Counted from the stretch's first letter, positions 1 through 8,947 are shown. The stretch: DNA of 64,000 nucleotides from Streptomyces sp. NRRL F-5135 (GCF_000719775.1 NZ_JOHR01000004.1:186001-250000); one strand, 5' to 3'. Numbers and translations are program-made. Notes: generated by a model not told the origin, from the letters alone.

Positions 1-2
1 CG

Positions 3-944
3 CCCGGCGAGTTCCTCCTCATGGACGAGCCCCGGCACAGCCGCTATCGGAAACCGCTGATGGGCAAGTTCACCGTGCGGCGGATGCGACTGCTCACCGA
101 GCGCGTCGAGCGGATCACCACCGACCACCTGGACGCCATGGAGAAGACCGGGCCGCCGGCGGACCTGGTGACCGCGTTCGCCAAGCCCGTTCCCGCCATC
201 ATGATCTGTGAGCTGCTGGGGGTCCCGTACCAGGACCGGGGGTCCTTCCAGGAGCAGGTCGACTCGTTCATGAACGGGGAGACGAGCGACGAGGACCTGA
301 TCGCGGCCTATACCGCGACCCAGGACTACCTCGCGGAGCTGGTGGCCGCCAAACGCGCGGACCCCACCGACGACGTGCTCAGCGACCTCACCGACAGCGA
401 TCTGACCGATGAGGAGCTGAAGGGGATCGCCCTGATCCTGCTGGCGGCCGGGCTCGACACCACCGCGAACATGCTGGCCCTCGGCACTTTCGCCCTGCTG
501 CGCAACCCGGAGCAACTGGCCGCGCTGCGCGCTGATCCCGCGCTCGCCGACCGGGCCGTGGAGGAACTGCTGCGGTACCTCAGTGTCGCCAAGACGTTCA
601 TGAGGACGGCGCTGGAGGATGTCGAGGTGGGCGGCCAGATCATCAGGGCCGGATCGCCGGTGATCCTTTCGTACAACACCGCCAACCGCGACCCGGAGCG
701 CTTCACCGATCCCCATGTGCTCGACCTTCGCCGGCAGGACGGCGGGCACGTGGCCTTCGGCCACGGCATCCACCAGTGCCTGGGCCAGCAGCTGGCCCGC
801 GTCGAGATGCGGGTCGCGTTCCCCGCGCTGCTCGGCCGCTTCCCCACGCTGCGCCTGGCCGTACCGCCCGAAGCGGTTGCCCTGCGCCCGGAGACCGCGG
901 ACATCTACGGGGTGAAGAGCCTCCCGGTCACCTGGGACGTGTGA
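3..944 (+). CDS. Cytochrome P450, 5' end outside window
   Basis: This is a heme-thiolate monooxygenase of the soluble bacterial class, which would need separate ferredoxin and reductase partners; none is encoded nearby. The open frame runs in from the window edge, so the N-terminus is missing. From the first internal Met at base 21 the protein has 307 residues. Visible P450 motifs are the I-helix AGLDTTANM, the K-helix ExxR in EELLR, and the heme-binding loop FGHGIHQCLG with the cysteine ligand. The N-terminal part, with DEPRHSRYRKPL, matches the usual C-helix region, so only about 80-100 residues are lost. The substrate cannot be inferred. The gene is not obviously part of the PTM cluster 11 kb downstream. 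Confidence 0.93.
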   Translation, partial: PGEFLLMDEPRHSRYRKPLMGKFTVRRMRLLTERVERITTDHLDAMEKTGPPADLVTAFAKPVPAIMICELLGVPYQDRGSFQEQVDSFMNGETSDEDLIAAYTATQDYLAELVAAKRADPTDDVLSDLTDSDLTDEELKGIALILLAAGLDTTANMLALGTFALLRNPEQLAALRADPALADRAVEELLRYLSVAKTFMRTALEDVEVGGQIIRAGSPVILSYNTANRDPERFTDPHVLDLRRQDGGHVAFGHGIHQCLGQQLARVEMRVAFPALLGRFPTLRLAVPPEAVALRPETADIYGVKSLPVTWDV

Positions 945-1004
945 CCGATGAGAGCCGCCGTGGGCCGTTCCGGGCGGGGGAACGCGGAGCCGCGCTGAGC
1001 ACAT

Positions 1005-1060
1005 CCACGGGAGGCACACCACGGGAGGCACACCCACGGGAAGCGCACCACGGGAAGGCC
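1005..1060. repeat. Short imperfect tandem repeat between genes
   Basis: Four imperfect copies of a 14-15 bp unit based on CCACGGGAGGCACA lie between the converging P450 and regulator genes. No stem-loop of obvious terminator quality was seen here. It is probably slippage-derived. Confidence 0.6.
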
Positions 1061-1101
1061 GCTGCGGGCCGAGCCGGTGTGGTATTCGGGCCACTCACCG
1101 G

Positions 1102-2094
1102 TCAGACGTGCTGCGGCCGGGCGGCGTTCGCGGCCAGCAGGCCCGTGCCGAGCGGGGTCAGCACGTGCAGCACCGTATTGCGCTCCCTGCGTGAGACGAC
1201 GAGGCCCGACTCGCGCAGGGTCCGCGCGTGCTCGCTCGCCGTCGCCAGGGTCACGCCCATGCGCCGGGCCAACTCGCTTGTCGTGCACCCGCCTTCCGCG
1301 GCTCGCAGGGCGGCGGCCCGGCCCCGCCCTATCAGATTGCCCAGGGCTCGTTGTTCCGGCTGCTCGGCCTGCGGCGCCCACCACAGGAGGCTGCGGGTGA
1401 CGGGGTAGACCAGCACCGGCGGGAGGGCCGGGTCGCACAGGGTGATCGGCACCCGCCAGCAGAACACCGACGGCACCAGCCGCAGTCCGCGGCCCGCCAG
1501 CCGCACGTCCCGGTCGTAGGGGTAGTCGACCTCCAGCACCGGCCGGCGCCAGCGCATCGAGGGACCCAGGGTCGACAGCAGCGCCTCGCATCCCCCGGTG
1601 AGCAGCGCCCGTGCCCGCACCGCCCTGTCCGCCTCCGCCTGCGCTCGTACCGCCGCCCAGTAGGGCGCCAGCGCCGCCTGGAAGTACTGCTCCAGCGCCC
1701 GGCCCAGCGTGCGCAGCGCCTCCGGCTCCCCGTCCGCCAGGGGACGCAGCCAGGAGGGCACCCCCTGGAGTGCGCGGATCTCCTCGTGCAGCCGCTCGCG
1801 CGGCGTCGACAGCACCGCGTCGATCCCCGGCGCCAGCCCGTCCGCGGCCTCGGGCGGATTCAGGAAGTCGGGGAAGGAGCCCCGGGGCGGGGCCAATGTC
1901 CGGAGCAGTCGGCCGTGTTCGCGTGGCAACTGGCGCAGCCGGTCCCGGGCGTGCGACCGCCACTGGTCGAACACGGCCTTTCCCTGGGCCGTGAGAAGAA
2001 CGTGGGAGCTGAGGACGGTCTCCCACAGTGGGTCCGGCCCGGCAGCCACCGTGGTCCTGAGCAGGTCGTCGTTCGTGAAGTGCAGTCGCAACAC
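1102..2094 (-). CDS. ArsR-like winged-helix transcriptional regulator (DUF5937 type)
   Basis: This is a predicted DNA-binding regulator of about 330 residues. The N-terminal two thirds, starting VLRLHFTNDDLLRT, resemble the DUF5937 region that precedes an ArsR-type helix-turn-helix in many actinomycete regulators. The C-terminal 70 residues carry the HTH (TTSELARRMGVTLATASEH) followed by a wing. I chose the GTG at 2094 because it has a GGGGGA ribosome binding site and fits the family N-terminus. The open frame continues 45 codons upstream with an unconvincing sequence. The gene converges on the P450. Its effector and targets are unknown. Confidence 0.8.
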   Translation of the reverse strand: MLRLHFTNDDLLRTTVAAGPDPLWETVLSSHVLLTAQGKAVFDQWRSHARDRLRQLPREHGRLLRTLAPPRGSFPDFLNPPEAADGLAPGIDAVLSTPRERLHEEIRALQGVPSWLRPLADGEPEALRTLGRALEQYFQAALAPYWAAVRAQAEADRAVRARALLTGGCEALLSTLGPSMRWRRPVLEVDYPYDRDVRLAGRGLRLVPSVFCWRVPITLCDPALPPVLVYPVTRSLLWWAPQAEQPEQRALGNLIGRGRAAALRAAEGGCTTSELARRMGVTLATASEHARTLRESGLVVSRRERNTVLHVLTPLGTGLLAANAARPQHV

Positions 2095-2224
2095 AGAGTC
2101 CCCCGTACCGGTCGTGGTCACGACCGGAGTCGTCCACACGGCGCAGGCCGGACGCGGTGCACTCTGCCATCCGCGCCCGTCCCCCGTGCGTGCTCTCGCC
2201 TTGATGCTGCCCAACAGGACGGGA

Positions 2225-2275
2225 TTCACCCATAAAAGGAGGAAAAATCGATTGAATCCACCATCACGTGCCCTT
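2225..2275 (-). promoter_or_regulatory. AT-rich intergenic patch, probable promoter region of the minus-strand regulator
   Basis: A distinctly A/T-rich patch in very GC-rich DNA lies 130-180 bp upstream of the regulator start at 2094. On the minus strand it contains TTTTAT as a possible -10. On the plus strand there is an AAAGGAGG stretch, but no credible gene follows it. No clean -35 could be assigned. Confidence 0.3.
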
Positions 2276-2283
2276 CCGGCCCG

Positions 2284-3042
2284 TCAGACCGTCGTCACCC
2301 GCACTCCCGCCTCCGTGATCCCCGCCAGTTGGCCGGCCGGCGCGGCGCCGTCGGTGACGAGGTCGTCGATGTCCGTGAGCGGACAGATCTTCGCGAAGGT
2401 CACCTTCCCGACCTTGGAATGGTCGGCGACGACGACGGTCCGCCCGCTGCTGCCGGTGAAGGCGCGGTCCGTCGCCGCTTCGAGCTGGTCGTGGGTGGTG
2501 CAGCCGTGGGCCGCGCTGATCCCGTCCACTCCCATGAAGGTGATGTCGGTGTGGTGGTCGGCCAGTGTCTTCTCCGCGATGGGGCCGACGAGTTCATAAC
2601 TCTCGGCGCGGGCGTATCCGCCGACGACGACCAGGGTGACATCCTTGCGGAGCACCAACTCGGCGGCGATGTTCACCGCGTTGGTGACGATGGTCACGGG
2701 CCCCCGCTCGGCGAGCAGCCGGGCGATCCCGGTGACGGTGCTCCCGCCGGTCATGCCGACGACCGCCCCCTCGGGCACCAGGTCGGCCGCCGCCCGCGCG
2801 ATGGCCTGCTTCTCCGGGCGGCGGCGCTCGGCGCGGTGCTGGAGCGGGGCCTCCAGGCCGACATTGCCGACGACCGCGCCACCGTGGGTGCGGCGTATCA
2901 GGTTCAGGCCGCTCAGATGCTGCAAGTCGCGCCGGACCGTGGCTCCCGAGACGTCCAACAGCCGGGACAGCTCGCCGACATCGATGCCGCCCTTCGCGGA
3001 CACGTGCTCAAGTATCCGCGCGTGGCGCTCATTTTTCAGCAT
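2284..3042 (-). CDS. DeoR-family transcriptional regulator of sugar catabolism
   Basis: This 252-residue protein has the DeoR architecture. An N-terminal winged HTH (residues 1-57; RHARILEHVSAKGG and VSGATVRRDLQHL) is followed by the DeoRC effector domain (about 75-235), with the phosphosugar-isomerase-like motifs GMTGGSTV, TNAVNIA, GVDGIS and VVADHSKVG. Regulators of this family usually sense a phosphorylated sugar or ketose. The ATG at 3042 gives the standard MLKNERHARIL start; an AGGGA lies upstream. The frame stays open far upstream but without homologous sequence. It is divergent from the GH114 gene, so it is the likely repressor of the 3.3-12.3 kb locus and possibly of itself. Tagatose- or galactosamine-phosphate is a reasonable inducer guess, but only by context. 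Confidence 0.9.
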   Translation of the reverse strand: MLKNERHARILEHVSAKGGIDVGELSRLLDVSGATVRRDLQHLSGLNLIRRTHGGAVVGNVGLEAPLQHRAERRRPEKQAIARAAADLVPEGAVVGMTGGSTVTGIARLLAERGPVTIVTNAVNIAAELVLRKDVTLVVVGGYARAESYELVGPIAEKTLADHHTDITFMGVDGISAAHGCTTHDQLEAATDRAFTGSSGRTVVVADHSKVGKVTFAKICPLTDIDDLVTDGAAPAGQLAGITEAGVRVTTV

Positions 3043-3062
3043 GCTGTGAGCATATCCCTGAG

Positions 3063-3201
3063 CGAAACAGAGCAGGTAGCGCTGTTGGGTGTCAGGTTCG
3101 AGCAAGCGATGTGCTCTGTTTGTGCGCGATGTGCTCAACTTCGATCTGTTGACAGGGTGATTCCTGATCGCTTTACTCCATGCAACGCCAGAGTTGAGCA
3201 C
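3063..3201. promoter_or_regulatory. Candidate DeoR operator cluster
   Basis: Several repeats sit in the divergent promoter region. AAACAGAGCA (3065-3074) is a perfect inverted copy of TGCTCTGTTT (3112-3121). GCGATGTGCTC occurs directly repeated at 3106-3116 and 3126-3136, exactly 20 bp apart (two helical turns). GTGCTCAAC (3131-3139) is inverted at 3193-3201. All share a TGCTC/GAGCA core. Their position over the promoter of the GH114 gene and just upstream of the DeoR gene makes them likely binding sites, by inference. Confidence 0.6.
3149..3177 (+). promoter_or_regulatory. Sigma-70-type promoter for the GH114 gene
   Basis: TTGACA (3149-3154) and TTTACT (3172-3177) are separated by 17 bp, an excellent housekeeping-type promoter. 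Transcription would begin near 3184, leaving a leader of about 140 nt. The -35 lies just downstream of the TGCTC repeats, a suitable place for repression. Confidence 0.65.
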
Positions 3202-3321
3202 CCGGCGCCAGAGGTATGCCCAGCCGGTAGCACGGCCCCGTGCCGTAAGTCCGGACAAAGTCGCCAGGACCGTCTGAATGGTCCGAGGCGGGGTCGTACC
3301 CCCCATCTTCTGGAGCTCCAG

Positions 3322-4143
3322 ATGCCCCTCGTCAATCGTGTCCGGTCCCGTCGATGTCTCGCCGCGGCAGCTGTCGTGGCGACGGCGGTGGTCACCCCCC
3401 TGATCACCGCGGGCCCCGCGGGCGCGGCGGCCCAGGCCGTGACCCTGCCGCCCGCGGGCGCCAATTTCGACTACCAGATCGGTGGCGCCTACACCCCGCC
3501 GACCGGGGTGAAGGTGGTCAGCCGCGACTACACCGCGTCCCCGGCCGCGGGCCTGTACAACATCTGCTACGTCAACGCCTTCCAGACCCAGCCCGGAGCG
3601 GAGGGCGAGTGGGAGAAGGACCTGCTGCTCCGCGACTCCAAGGGCAACGTCGTCTACGACGGCTTCTGGAAGGAAGCCGTACTGGACACCCGCACCGAGG
3701 ACAAGCGGAAGCGGATCGCGGCCAAGGTGAACGGCTGGATCGACACCTGCGCGAGCAAGGGCTTCAAGGCGGTCGAGCCCGACAACCTCGACACCTTCGA
3801 CCGGTTCAGCCAGCTCAACGAGGCCGGCGCCAAGGACCTCATCAAGCGGCTCGCCGACCACGCCCACTCGAAGGGCCTGGCGATCGCTCAGAAGAACACC
3901 GCCGGCTTCTCCACCGAGCGCGACGCGACCGGTGCCGACTTCGCCATCGCCGAGGAGTGCGGCGAGTGGGACGAGTGCGGTGACTACGTCGAGGGATTCG
4001 GCAACAACGTCATCGTGATCGAGTACAAGGAGGAGTACCTGCGCAAGAGCTGCTCCGAGTTCGGCGGCCGGCTGAGCATCGTCCTGCGGGACCTGGACGT
4101 CAAGCCCCTCGGAGACCCCGCGTACGTGCGCAAGACCTGTTGA
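3322..4143 (+). CDS. Secreted GH114 endo-alpha-1,4-polygalactosaminidase
   Basis: This is a predicted secreted glycoside hydrolase of family 114, whose founding members cut alpha-1,4 linked polygalactosamine. It has 273 residues, including a signal peptide of about 36 residues (RSRR, then an Ala/Val-rich core ending AGPAGAAA). The catalytic domain starts around residue 45 (NFDYQIGGAYTPP). The likely acidic catalytic residues are in VEPDNLDTF and AEECGEWDEC. The ATG at 3322 is preceded by GGAG at a 6-bp spacing. It leads a same-strand series ending in an ABC importer and intracellular sugar genes, which suggests that its products are imported. A terminator-like hairpin follows it, so the importer genes may have their own promoter or depend on readthrough. 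Confidence 0.88.
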   Translation: MPLVNRVRSRRCLAAAAVVATAVVTPLITAGPAGAAAQAVTLPPAGANFDYQIGGAYTPPTGVKVVSRDYTASPAAGLYNICYVNAFQTQPGAEGEWEKDLLLRDSKGNVVYDGFWKEAVLDTRTEDKRKRIAAKVNGWIDTCASKGFKAVEPDNLDTFDRFSQLNEAGAKDLIKRLADHAHSKGLAIAQKNTAGFSTERDATGADFAIAEECGEWDECGDYVEGFGNNVIVIEYKEEYLRKSCSEFGGRLSIVLRDLDVKPLGDPAYVRKTC

Positions 4144-4188
4144 GCGGTCCACCGCGATCCGGTCGGTCCGCCCAGCGGTCATGACCGG

Positions 4189-4223
4189 CCTGGTGCACCC
4201 CCGTTCAGGTGGGGTGCACCAGG
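4189..4223 (+). terminator. Rho-independent-type hairpin after the GH114 gene
   Basis: A perfect 13-bp stem (CCTGGTGCACCCC with its complement) with a 9-nt loop begins 45 bp after the stop codon. There is no clear U-tract, as is usual for Streptomyces hairpins. It may attenuate rather than stop transcription into the importer genes. Confidence 0.7.
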
Positions 4224-4422
4224 TTCCGGGCCTTCCGTACGCGGAGCGGCCCGGCCCGTGACGAATCCGGCGTCGCCGGCGTCACCCCCGCGCGCCGGGC
4301 CCTCCGTACGCGGACCGCCCCCGCTTCACCCCACCACCTCACCCACACCGATCCGCACCGGGCCGAGACGTGTCACGTGTCATCTGTCCCGGACCGCTCC
4401 GCGCACTCTCCTGGGGGTTCAG

Positions 4423-5829
4423 ATGGCCGCAGCCCACCGCTTTCCCGGTACCCGTACTCCCGGCGTTCCCCGTACTCCCGGCGATTCCGGCGCTCACGAT
4501 CCCGGCGATCCCGGTGCCCCCGCCGGGCCCTCGCGCCGTGCGCTCCTGCGCAGTGGTACGGGACTGGCGCTCGGCGCCGCCGCCACGGCCGCGCTGTCCG
4601 GCTGCGGCGCGGGCGCGAGTGACGGGGTGGGACCCGACGGGAAGGTCACGGTCGAGCTCTGGCACGGTCAGACCGACAGCGCCGCCGAGGTCCTGAAGGG
4701 ACTGGTCGAGGAGTTCAACCGCACCCATCCCACCATCCGGGTCGACCCCGGCGGCGGCGTGCTGGCCGACGCGATGCTGCAGAAGATCACCGCCGCGCTC
4801 GCGTCCGGCTCCTTCCCCGACATCGCCTTCGTCTTCGGCTCGGACCTCGCCAACGTGGCGCGCAGCCCGTCGGTGGTGGACCTGACCGACATGGACCGCT
4901 CCGGGACCGTGCCCTGGAAGGACTACTGGGCGCCCGCGCGCGAGGCCGTCACCCTCAACGGACAGCTGCGCGCCGTCCCCGCGGTGCTCGACTCGCTCGC
5001 CGTGGTCTGCAACAAGAAGCTCTTCCGCGCCGCCGGCCTGCCCCTGCCCGAACCGGGCTGGACCTGGGACGAGTTCACCGAGACGGCCAGGAAACTGACC
5101 GACCGGGGACGGGGCACCTTCGGCACCGGCTGGCCCGGCGTCGGGGACGAGGACACGGTGTGGCGGCTGTGGCCGATGGTGTGGGACCTGGGCGGCGACG
5201 TCGTCGCCGGGGACGGGCGGCGGATCGGCTTCGCCGACGAGGGCGTGCGGGCCCTGGAGACGCTGGCCGGGCTCGCCCGGGACAAGAGCGTCTACGTCGA
5301 CCCGAAACCCGGCAGCGAGCAGATGTACAAAGTCTTCCTGGCCGGCCGGATGGGCATGGTGGCCACGGGGCCGTGGCAGCTGCCCGACATCCGCCAGGCG
5401 AAGATCGACTACCATGTCGTGCCCCTGCCCAGCTACAGCGGCCGCCCGCTGACCATCTCGGGCCCCGACACCTGGACGGTGTTCGACAACGGTCCGGCGC
5501 GGGTGGAGGCGGCCCGTACGTTCGTGAGCTGGCTGAGCCGGCCCGCCCAGGACGTGCGGTGGGACGTCGACGCCGGGAGCCTGCCGCTCAGCCGGAGCAC
5601 GCAGGCCATGACCGCCTGGCGCACCCATGCCGAAGACACCGAGGGGCTCCCGGTGTTCACCAAAGCCCTGGAGACGGCCCGGGTCCGCCCCGTCCACCCG
5701 GCCTACCCGCAGATCTCCCAGGCCCTCGGACAGGCGATCGTCGCCGTACTGCTCGGCCGGAGCACCCCGGCCAAGGCCCTGCGCCAGTGCGCCGACGAGG
5801 CCAACGCCGCGCTCATCATCCCGCGTTGA
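4423..5829 (+). CDS. Sugar ABC transporter substrate-binding lipoprotein
   Basis: This extracellular binding protein belongs to the MalE/UgpB-like family (SBP_bac_1) and has 468 residues. The N-terminus carries a twin-arginine-like SRRALLRSG, a hydrophobic segment and the lipobox LSGC, so the mature protein would be a membrane-anchored lipoprotein. The mature part starts with KVTVELWHGQTDSAAEVLKG, and MGMVATGPW is typical of this family. The ATG at 4423 has a GGGGG ribosome binding site. It is followed by two permeases within 10 bp and a 4-bp overlap. No ATPase gene is present; in Streptomyces the shared MsiK ATPase commonly powers such importers. By context the ligand would be a galactosaminide oligosaccharide. 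Confidence 0.92.
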   Translation: MAAAHRFPGTRTPGVPRTPGDSGAHDPGDPGAPAGPSRRALLRSGTGLALGAAATAALSGCGAGASDGVGPDGKVTVELWHGQTDSAAEVLKGLVEEFNRTHPTIRVDPGGGVLADAMLQKITAALASGSFPDIAFVFGSDLANVARSPSVVDLTDMDRSGTVPWKDYWAPAREAVTLNGQLRAVPAVLDSLAVVCNKKLFRAAGLPLPEPGWTWDEFTETARKLTDRGRGTFGTGWPGVGDEDTVWRLWPMVWDLGGDVVAGDGRRIGFADEGVRALETLAGLARDKSVYVDPKPGSEQMYKVFLAGRMGMVATGPWQLPDIRQAKIDYHVVPLPSYSGRPLTISGPDTWTVFDNGPARVEAARTFVSWLSRPAQDVRWDVDAGSLPLSRSTQAMTAWRTHAEDTEGLPVFTKALETARVRPVHPAYPQISQALGQAIVAVLLGRSTPAKALRQCADEANAALIIPR

Positions 5830-5838
5830 GAGGTACCG

Positions 5839-6912
5839 ATGCCGCGCCTTCCCACTCCCCTCACGCTACCCGACGGCGGCCACGACGATGGCCGGGGCGG
5901 CGAACGGGACCACGAAAACACCGCCACCCACCACGACGACAACACCCCGCACGGCCCGGGGAACACTCAGGGGAGACACCCGGGAAAGCAGCCCCGGAAA
6001 CACCCCGGGGCACGCCGCCGAGGCGCTCTCGCGCGCGGCGAGTCTGCCACCGCCTGGGCGTTCATCTCGCCCTCGGTCCTCGTCATCCTCGGCCTGAGCG
6101 TCGTCCCCGTCCTGTGGTCCCTGCTGCTGTCCTTCCAGGCCGACGACCTGGTCACGCCCAGCCGCTGGGTCGGCCTCGACAACTACCGCGCCCTCGCACA
6201 GGACCCGCACTTCAGCCAGGCGGTGGGCAACACACTGCTCTACACCGTGCTGTACGTGCCGCTGAGCATCGGGCTCGGGCTGTTCCTCGCCCTCGTCCTC
6301 AACCGGCGGATCCGGCTGGTCGGCTTTTACCGCACCCTCATCTTCGTGCCGTTCGTCGTCTCCGCCACGGCGCAGGGAGTGCTGTTCTCCTTCATCCTCG
6401 ACCCCGAGTTCGGGGCCGCCAACTCCCTCCTGCAACACCTCGGGGTCTCCCCGCAGGGGTTCCTCACCGACCCCGGACAGGCGATGTTCGTGCTGGTCGC
6501 CATCTCGCTGTGGAGCGGCACCGGCTTCTGCGTGGTGGTCCTCCTCGCCGCCCTCCAGGACGTGTCCCCGTCCCTGATCGAGGCGGCGCGGCTGGACGGC
6601 GCCGGGCGGTGGCACCTGCTGCGCCATGTGACCCTGCCCGCACTCACACCCGTCACCGTCTTCCTGCTCCTGTGGCAGACCATCAACGCCCTCCAGGTCT
6701 TCGACCTCGTGTACGTGACGACCAAGGGCGGGCCGCTCGGCTCCACCACGGTGATCGTCTACTTCATCTGGGAGCAGGCGTTCAAGAACTTCACCGCCGG
6801 GTACGGCGCGGCGGCCGCCTACGCGCTCGCCCTCGCCCTGCTCGTGGTCGGTGGCGTTCCCCGGCTGCTCAGGGCCCGCGCGAACCGTCGTACCGAAGGA
6901 GCCGCACGATGA
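5839..6912 (+). CDS. Sugar ABC transporter permease (MalF-like)
   Basis: This 357-residue inner-membrane subunit has about six transmembrane segments. The first is FISPSVLVILGLSVVPVLW and is preceded by an unusually long (about 65 residue) hydrophilic, His/Gly/Arg-rich N-terminus. The binding-protein-dependent permease EAA loop is visible as EAARLDGAGRWHLLRHVTLPAL. The ATG at 5839 is preceded by GAGAGG, 9 bp after the binding protein stop. Its stop overlaps the next permease start (ATGA). Confidence 0.93.
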   Translation: MPRLPTPLTLPDGGHDDGRGGERDHENTATHHDDNTPHGPGNTQGRHPGKQPRKHPGARRRGALARGESATAWAFISPSVLVILGLSVVPVLWSLLLSFQADDLVTPSRWVGLDNYRALAQDPHFSQAVGNTLLYTVLYVPLSIGLGLFLALVLNRRIRLVGFYRTLIFVPFVVSATAQGVLFSFILDPEFGAANSLLQHLGVSPQGFLTDPGQAMFVLVAISLWSGTGFCVVVLLAALQDVSPSLIEAARLDGAGRWHLLRHVTLPALTPVTVFLLLWQTINALQVFDLVYVTTKGGPLGSTTVIVYFIWEQAFKNFTAGYGAAAAYALALALLVVGGVPRLLRARANRRTEGAAR

Positions 6913-7808
6913 CGGCGACCACCCCCTCCGCCCGGACCGAGTCCATGACGCCGGCCGGGAGCCCGGGCGCCGCCGGCCCCCGGCGCACCCGCCTCCGGCT
7001 GCCCTTCAGCGCCTGGCACCTGTTGCTCGCACCGCTGTCCCTGCTCTTCGCCGTGCCCCTGATCTGGCTGCTGCTCAGCTCCGTGATGAGCGACGCGGAG
7101 ATCAACCGCTTCCCGGCAGCCCTGTGGCCCGCACGGATCGACCTGGGCGGCTACGGCTATGTGCTCGGCAACGCCATGTTCCCCCGGTGGTTCGCCAATT
7201 CGCTGATCGTCTCCACCGTCGCGGTGGCCTCCAACCTGCTGCTCGGCGCGCTCGGAGGTTACGCGTTCGCCCGGATGCGGTTCGCCGGCTCCCGGGTGCT
7301 GCTGGTACTGATGCTGGCCACGATGGTGATCCCGTTCCAGCTGACCATGATCCCCACCTTCCTGGTCATGAAGCGGCTGGGCCTCATCGACACCCTGGGC
7401 GCGCTGATCGTGCCGTCCCTGGTCACGCCGTTCGCGGTGTTCCTGCTGCGGCAGTTCTTCCTGTCCCTGCCCAGGGAACTGGAGGAGGCGGCGTGGATCG
7501 ACGGCTGCTCCCGGCTCCGCGTGCTGTTCCTCGTCGTCCTGCCGCTGTCACGGCCCGCGCTGAGCACCGTGGCGGTCCTCACCTTCCTCACCACCTGGAA
7601 CGACCTGACCTGGCCACTGATCGCCATCAACCACGACACCCAGTACACCCTCCAACTCGGGCTGACCACCTTCCAGGGCCAGCACCACACCCGGTGGTCC
7701 GCGGTCATGGCGGGCAACGTCATCACCGTCCTCCCGGTGCTGCTCGCCTTCCTGTTCGCCCAGAGGTCGTTCATCCAGTCCATCACCAACAGCGGGCTCA
7801 AGGGCTGA
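6909..7808 (+). CDS. Sugar ABC transporter permease (MalG-like)
   Basis: This 299-residue permease pairs with the upstream MalF-like subunit. Its EAA loop is EEAAWIDGCSRLRVLFLVVLPL, slightly divergent from the usual consensus. Helices run from WHLLLAPLSLLFAVPLIWL to VLPVLLAFLFAQRSF. The C-terminus IQSITNSGLKG is the usual ending of MalG-type permeases. The start overlaps the stop of the preceding gene by 4 bp, which implies translational coupling. Confidence 0.94.
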   Translation: MTATTPSARTESMTPAGSPGAAGPRRTRLRLPFSAWHLLLAPLSLLFAVPLIWLLLSSVMSDAEINRFPAALWPARIDLGGYGYVLGNAMFPRWFANSLIVSTVAVASNLLLGALGGYAFARMRFAGSRVLLVLMLATMVIPFQLTMIPTFLVMKRLGLIDTLGALIVPSLVTPFAVFLLRQFFLSLPRELEEAAWIDGCSRLRVLFLVVLPLSRPALSTVAVLTFLTTWNDLTWPLIAINHDTQYTLQLGLTTFQGQHHTRWSAVMAGNVITVLPVLLAFLFAQRSFIQSITNSGLKG

Positions 7809-7978
7809 CCGGCATGAGCCCCACGACCCCGGAACATCCCGAGCGGCGTTCCCGGGAAAGCGCCGGGCGACGTCCGGAAGCCACCGGGCGACCTCCCTCG
7901 GAAAACACCCCGGAAAGCCGTCAACGCTTCGCGCAACGTCCTGCGGAACGCCCCGCACCCCGCCCCACGGAAAGTCCC

Positions 7979-8947
7979 ATGCCACCCACCTACGACCTGC
8001 TCGTCATCGGGGACGCCAACCCGGACGTCGTCCTCGGCCCGCTCGACAACCCGCCCGACGCCGCCCTCGCCTTCGGCCAGCGCGAACAACTCGTCGACAG
8101 CGGCCTGCTCACCCTCGGCGGCTCCGCCGCGATCATGGCGTGCGGCGCGGCCCGGCTCGGGCTGAGAGTCGCCTTCGCCGGCCGGGTCGGTGACGACGAG
8201 GCCGGGCGCTTCATCGTCGCCGCCCTGAACGACCGGGGTGTCGACACCCACGCGCTGCGCGTCGACCCCGACCGGCCGACCCCCCTCACCGTGGTCCTCA
8301 CCCGGCCCGACGGCGACCGGGCGATCCTCACCGCGCCCGGCACCCTGCCGGCCACCGGCCCCGACGACATACCGGAAGCCCTGCTCACCGGCAGCCGTCA
8401 TGTGCACGCCGCCTCGTACTTCCTGCTGCCGCGGCTCGCCGACGCGCTGCCCGGCCTGCTGCGTACGGCGCGCGAGCACGGTGCCACCACCTCCCTCGAC
8501 ACCAATGACGACCCGTCGGGGGAGTGGGCCCCGGGCCGCCTCGACGCCGTCCTCGCCGTCACGGACGTCCTGCTGCCCAACGCTCAGGAGGCCCGGGCCC
8601 TCGCGCCCGGCGCGGAGTCCCTGGACGAGGCGGCCCGGCAACTCGCCGCCCGAGGCCCGCTGGTGGTCGTCAAGGACGGGGCCGACGGCGCCCTCGCCCA
8701 TGACGGCCGCACCGTCCTGCGCACCCGCGGCGTCCCCGCCCGGCCGCTGGACACGGTCGGCGCCGGAGACAGCTTCGACGCCGGCTTCGTCGCCGCCCGC
8801 CTGCGCGGCCTGTCCACCATCGAGGCACTCGAGATCGCTGCCGCCTGCGGCGCCCTGTCCACCCGGGCCCACGGCGGCACACCCGCCCAGCCCACCTGGG
8901 ACGAAGCCACCGAGGCTCTCGTCCGCAACGGAAAGAACCCCTCATGA
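7979..8947 (+). CDS. PfkB-family carbohydrate kinase
   Basis: This is a ribokinase/PfkB-fold sugar kinase of 322 residues. The start matches the family (YDLLVIGDANPDVVLG), the substrate-binding GG is in LTLGGSAAIMACGAARLG, and the C-terminal signature with the catalytic Asp is DTVGAGDSFDAGF. The ATG at 7979 gives a family-typical N-terminus. An ATG at 7814 in the same frame would add 55 low-complexity Arg/Pro residues without a good ribosome binding site. In this context it may phosphorylate tagatose-6-phosphate at C1 or the incoming sugar at C6; the sequence does not decide between these. It overlaps the GH4 gene by 4 bp (ATGA). Confidence 0.88.
   Translation: MPPTYDLLVIGDANPDVVLGPLDNPPDAALAFGQREQLVDSGLLTLGGSAAIMACGAARLGLRVAFAGRVGDDEAGRFIVAALNDRGVDTHALRVDPDRPTPLTVVLTRPDGDRAILTAPGTLPATGPDDIPEALLTGSRHVHAASYFLLPRLADALPGLLRTAREHGATTSLDTNDDPSGEWAPGRLDAVLAVTDVLLPNAQEARALAPGAESLDEAARQLAARGPLVVVKDGADGALAHDGRTVLRTRGVPARPLDTVGAGDSFDAGFVAARLRGLSTIEALEIAAACGALSTRAHGGTPAQPTWDEATEALVRNGKNPS

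Noticed and set aside
2239..2599. Plus-strand gene starting at a TTG after a strong AAAGGAGG
   Set aside because: The frame runs entirely antisense to the clear DeoR gene and shows no family features; the A/T-rich patch is more likely a minus-strand promoter region.
3043..4182. Long N-terminal extension of the DeoR protein
   Set aside because: The open frame overlaps the whole divergent GH114 gene; DeoR homology begins exactly at the ATG at 3042.
7814..7978. Longer start for the PfkB kinase
   Set aside because: It adds a low-complexity Arg/Pro segment, has no ribosome binding site and is absent from PfkB-type N-termini.
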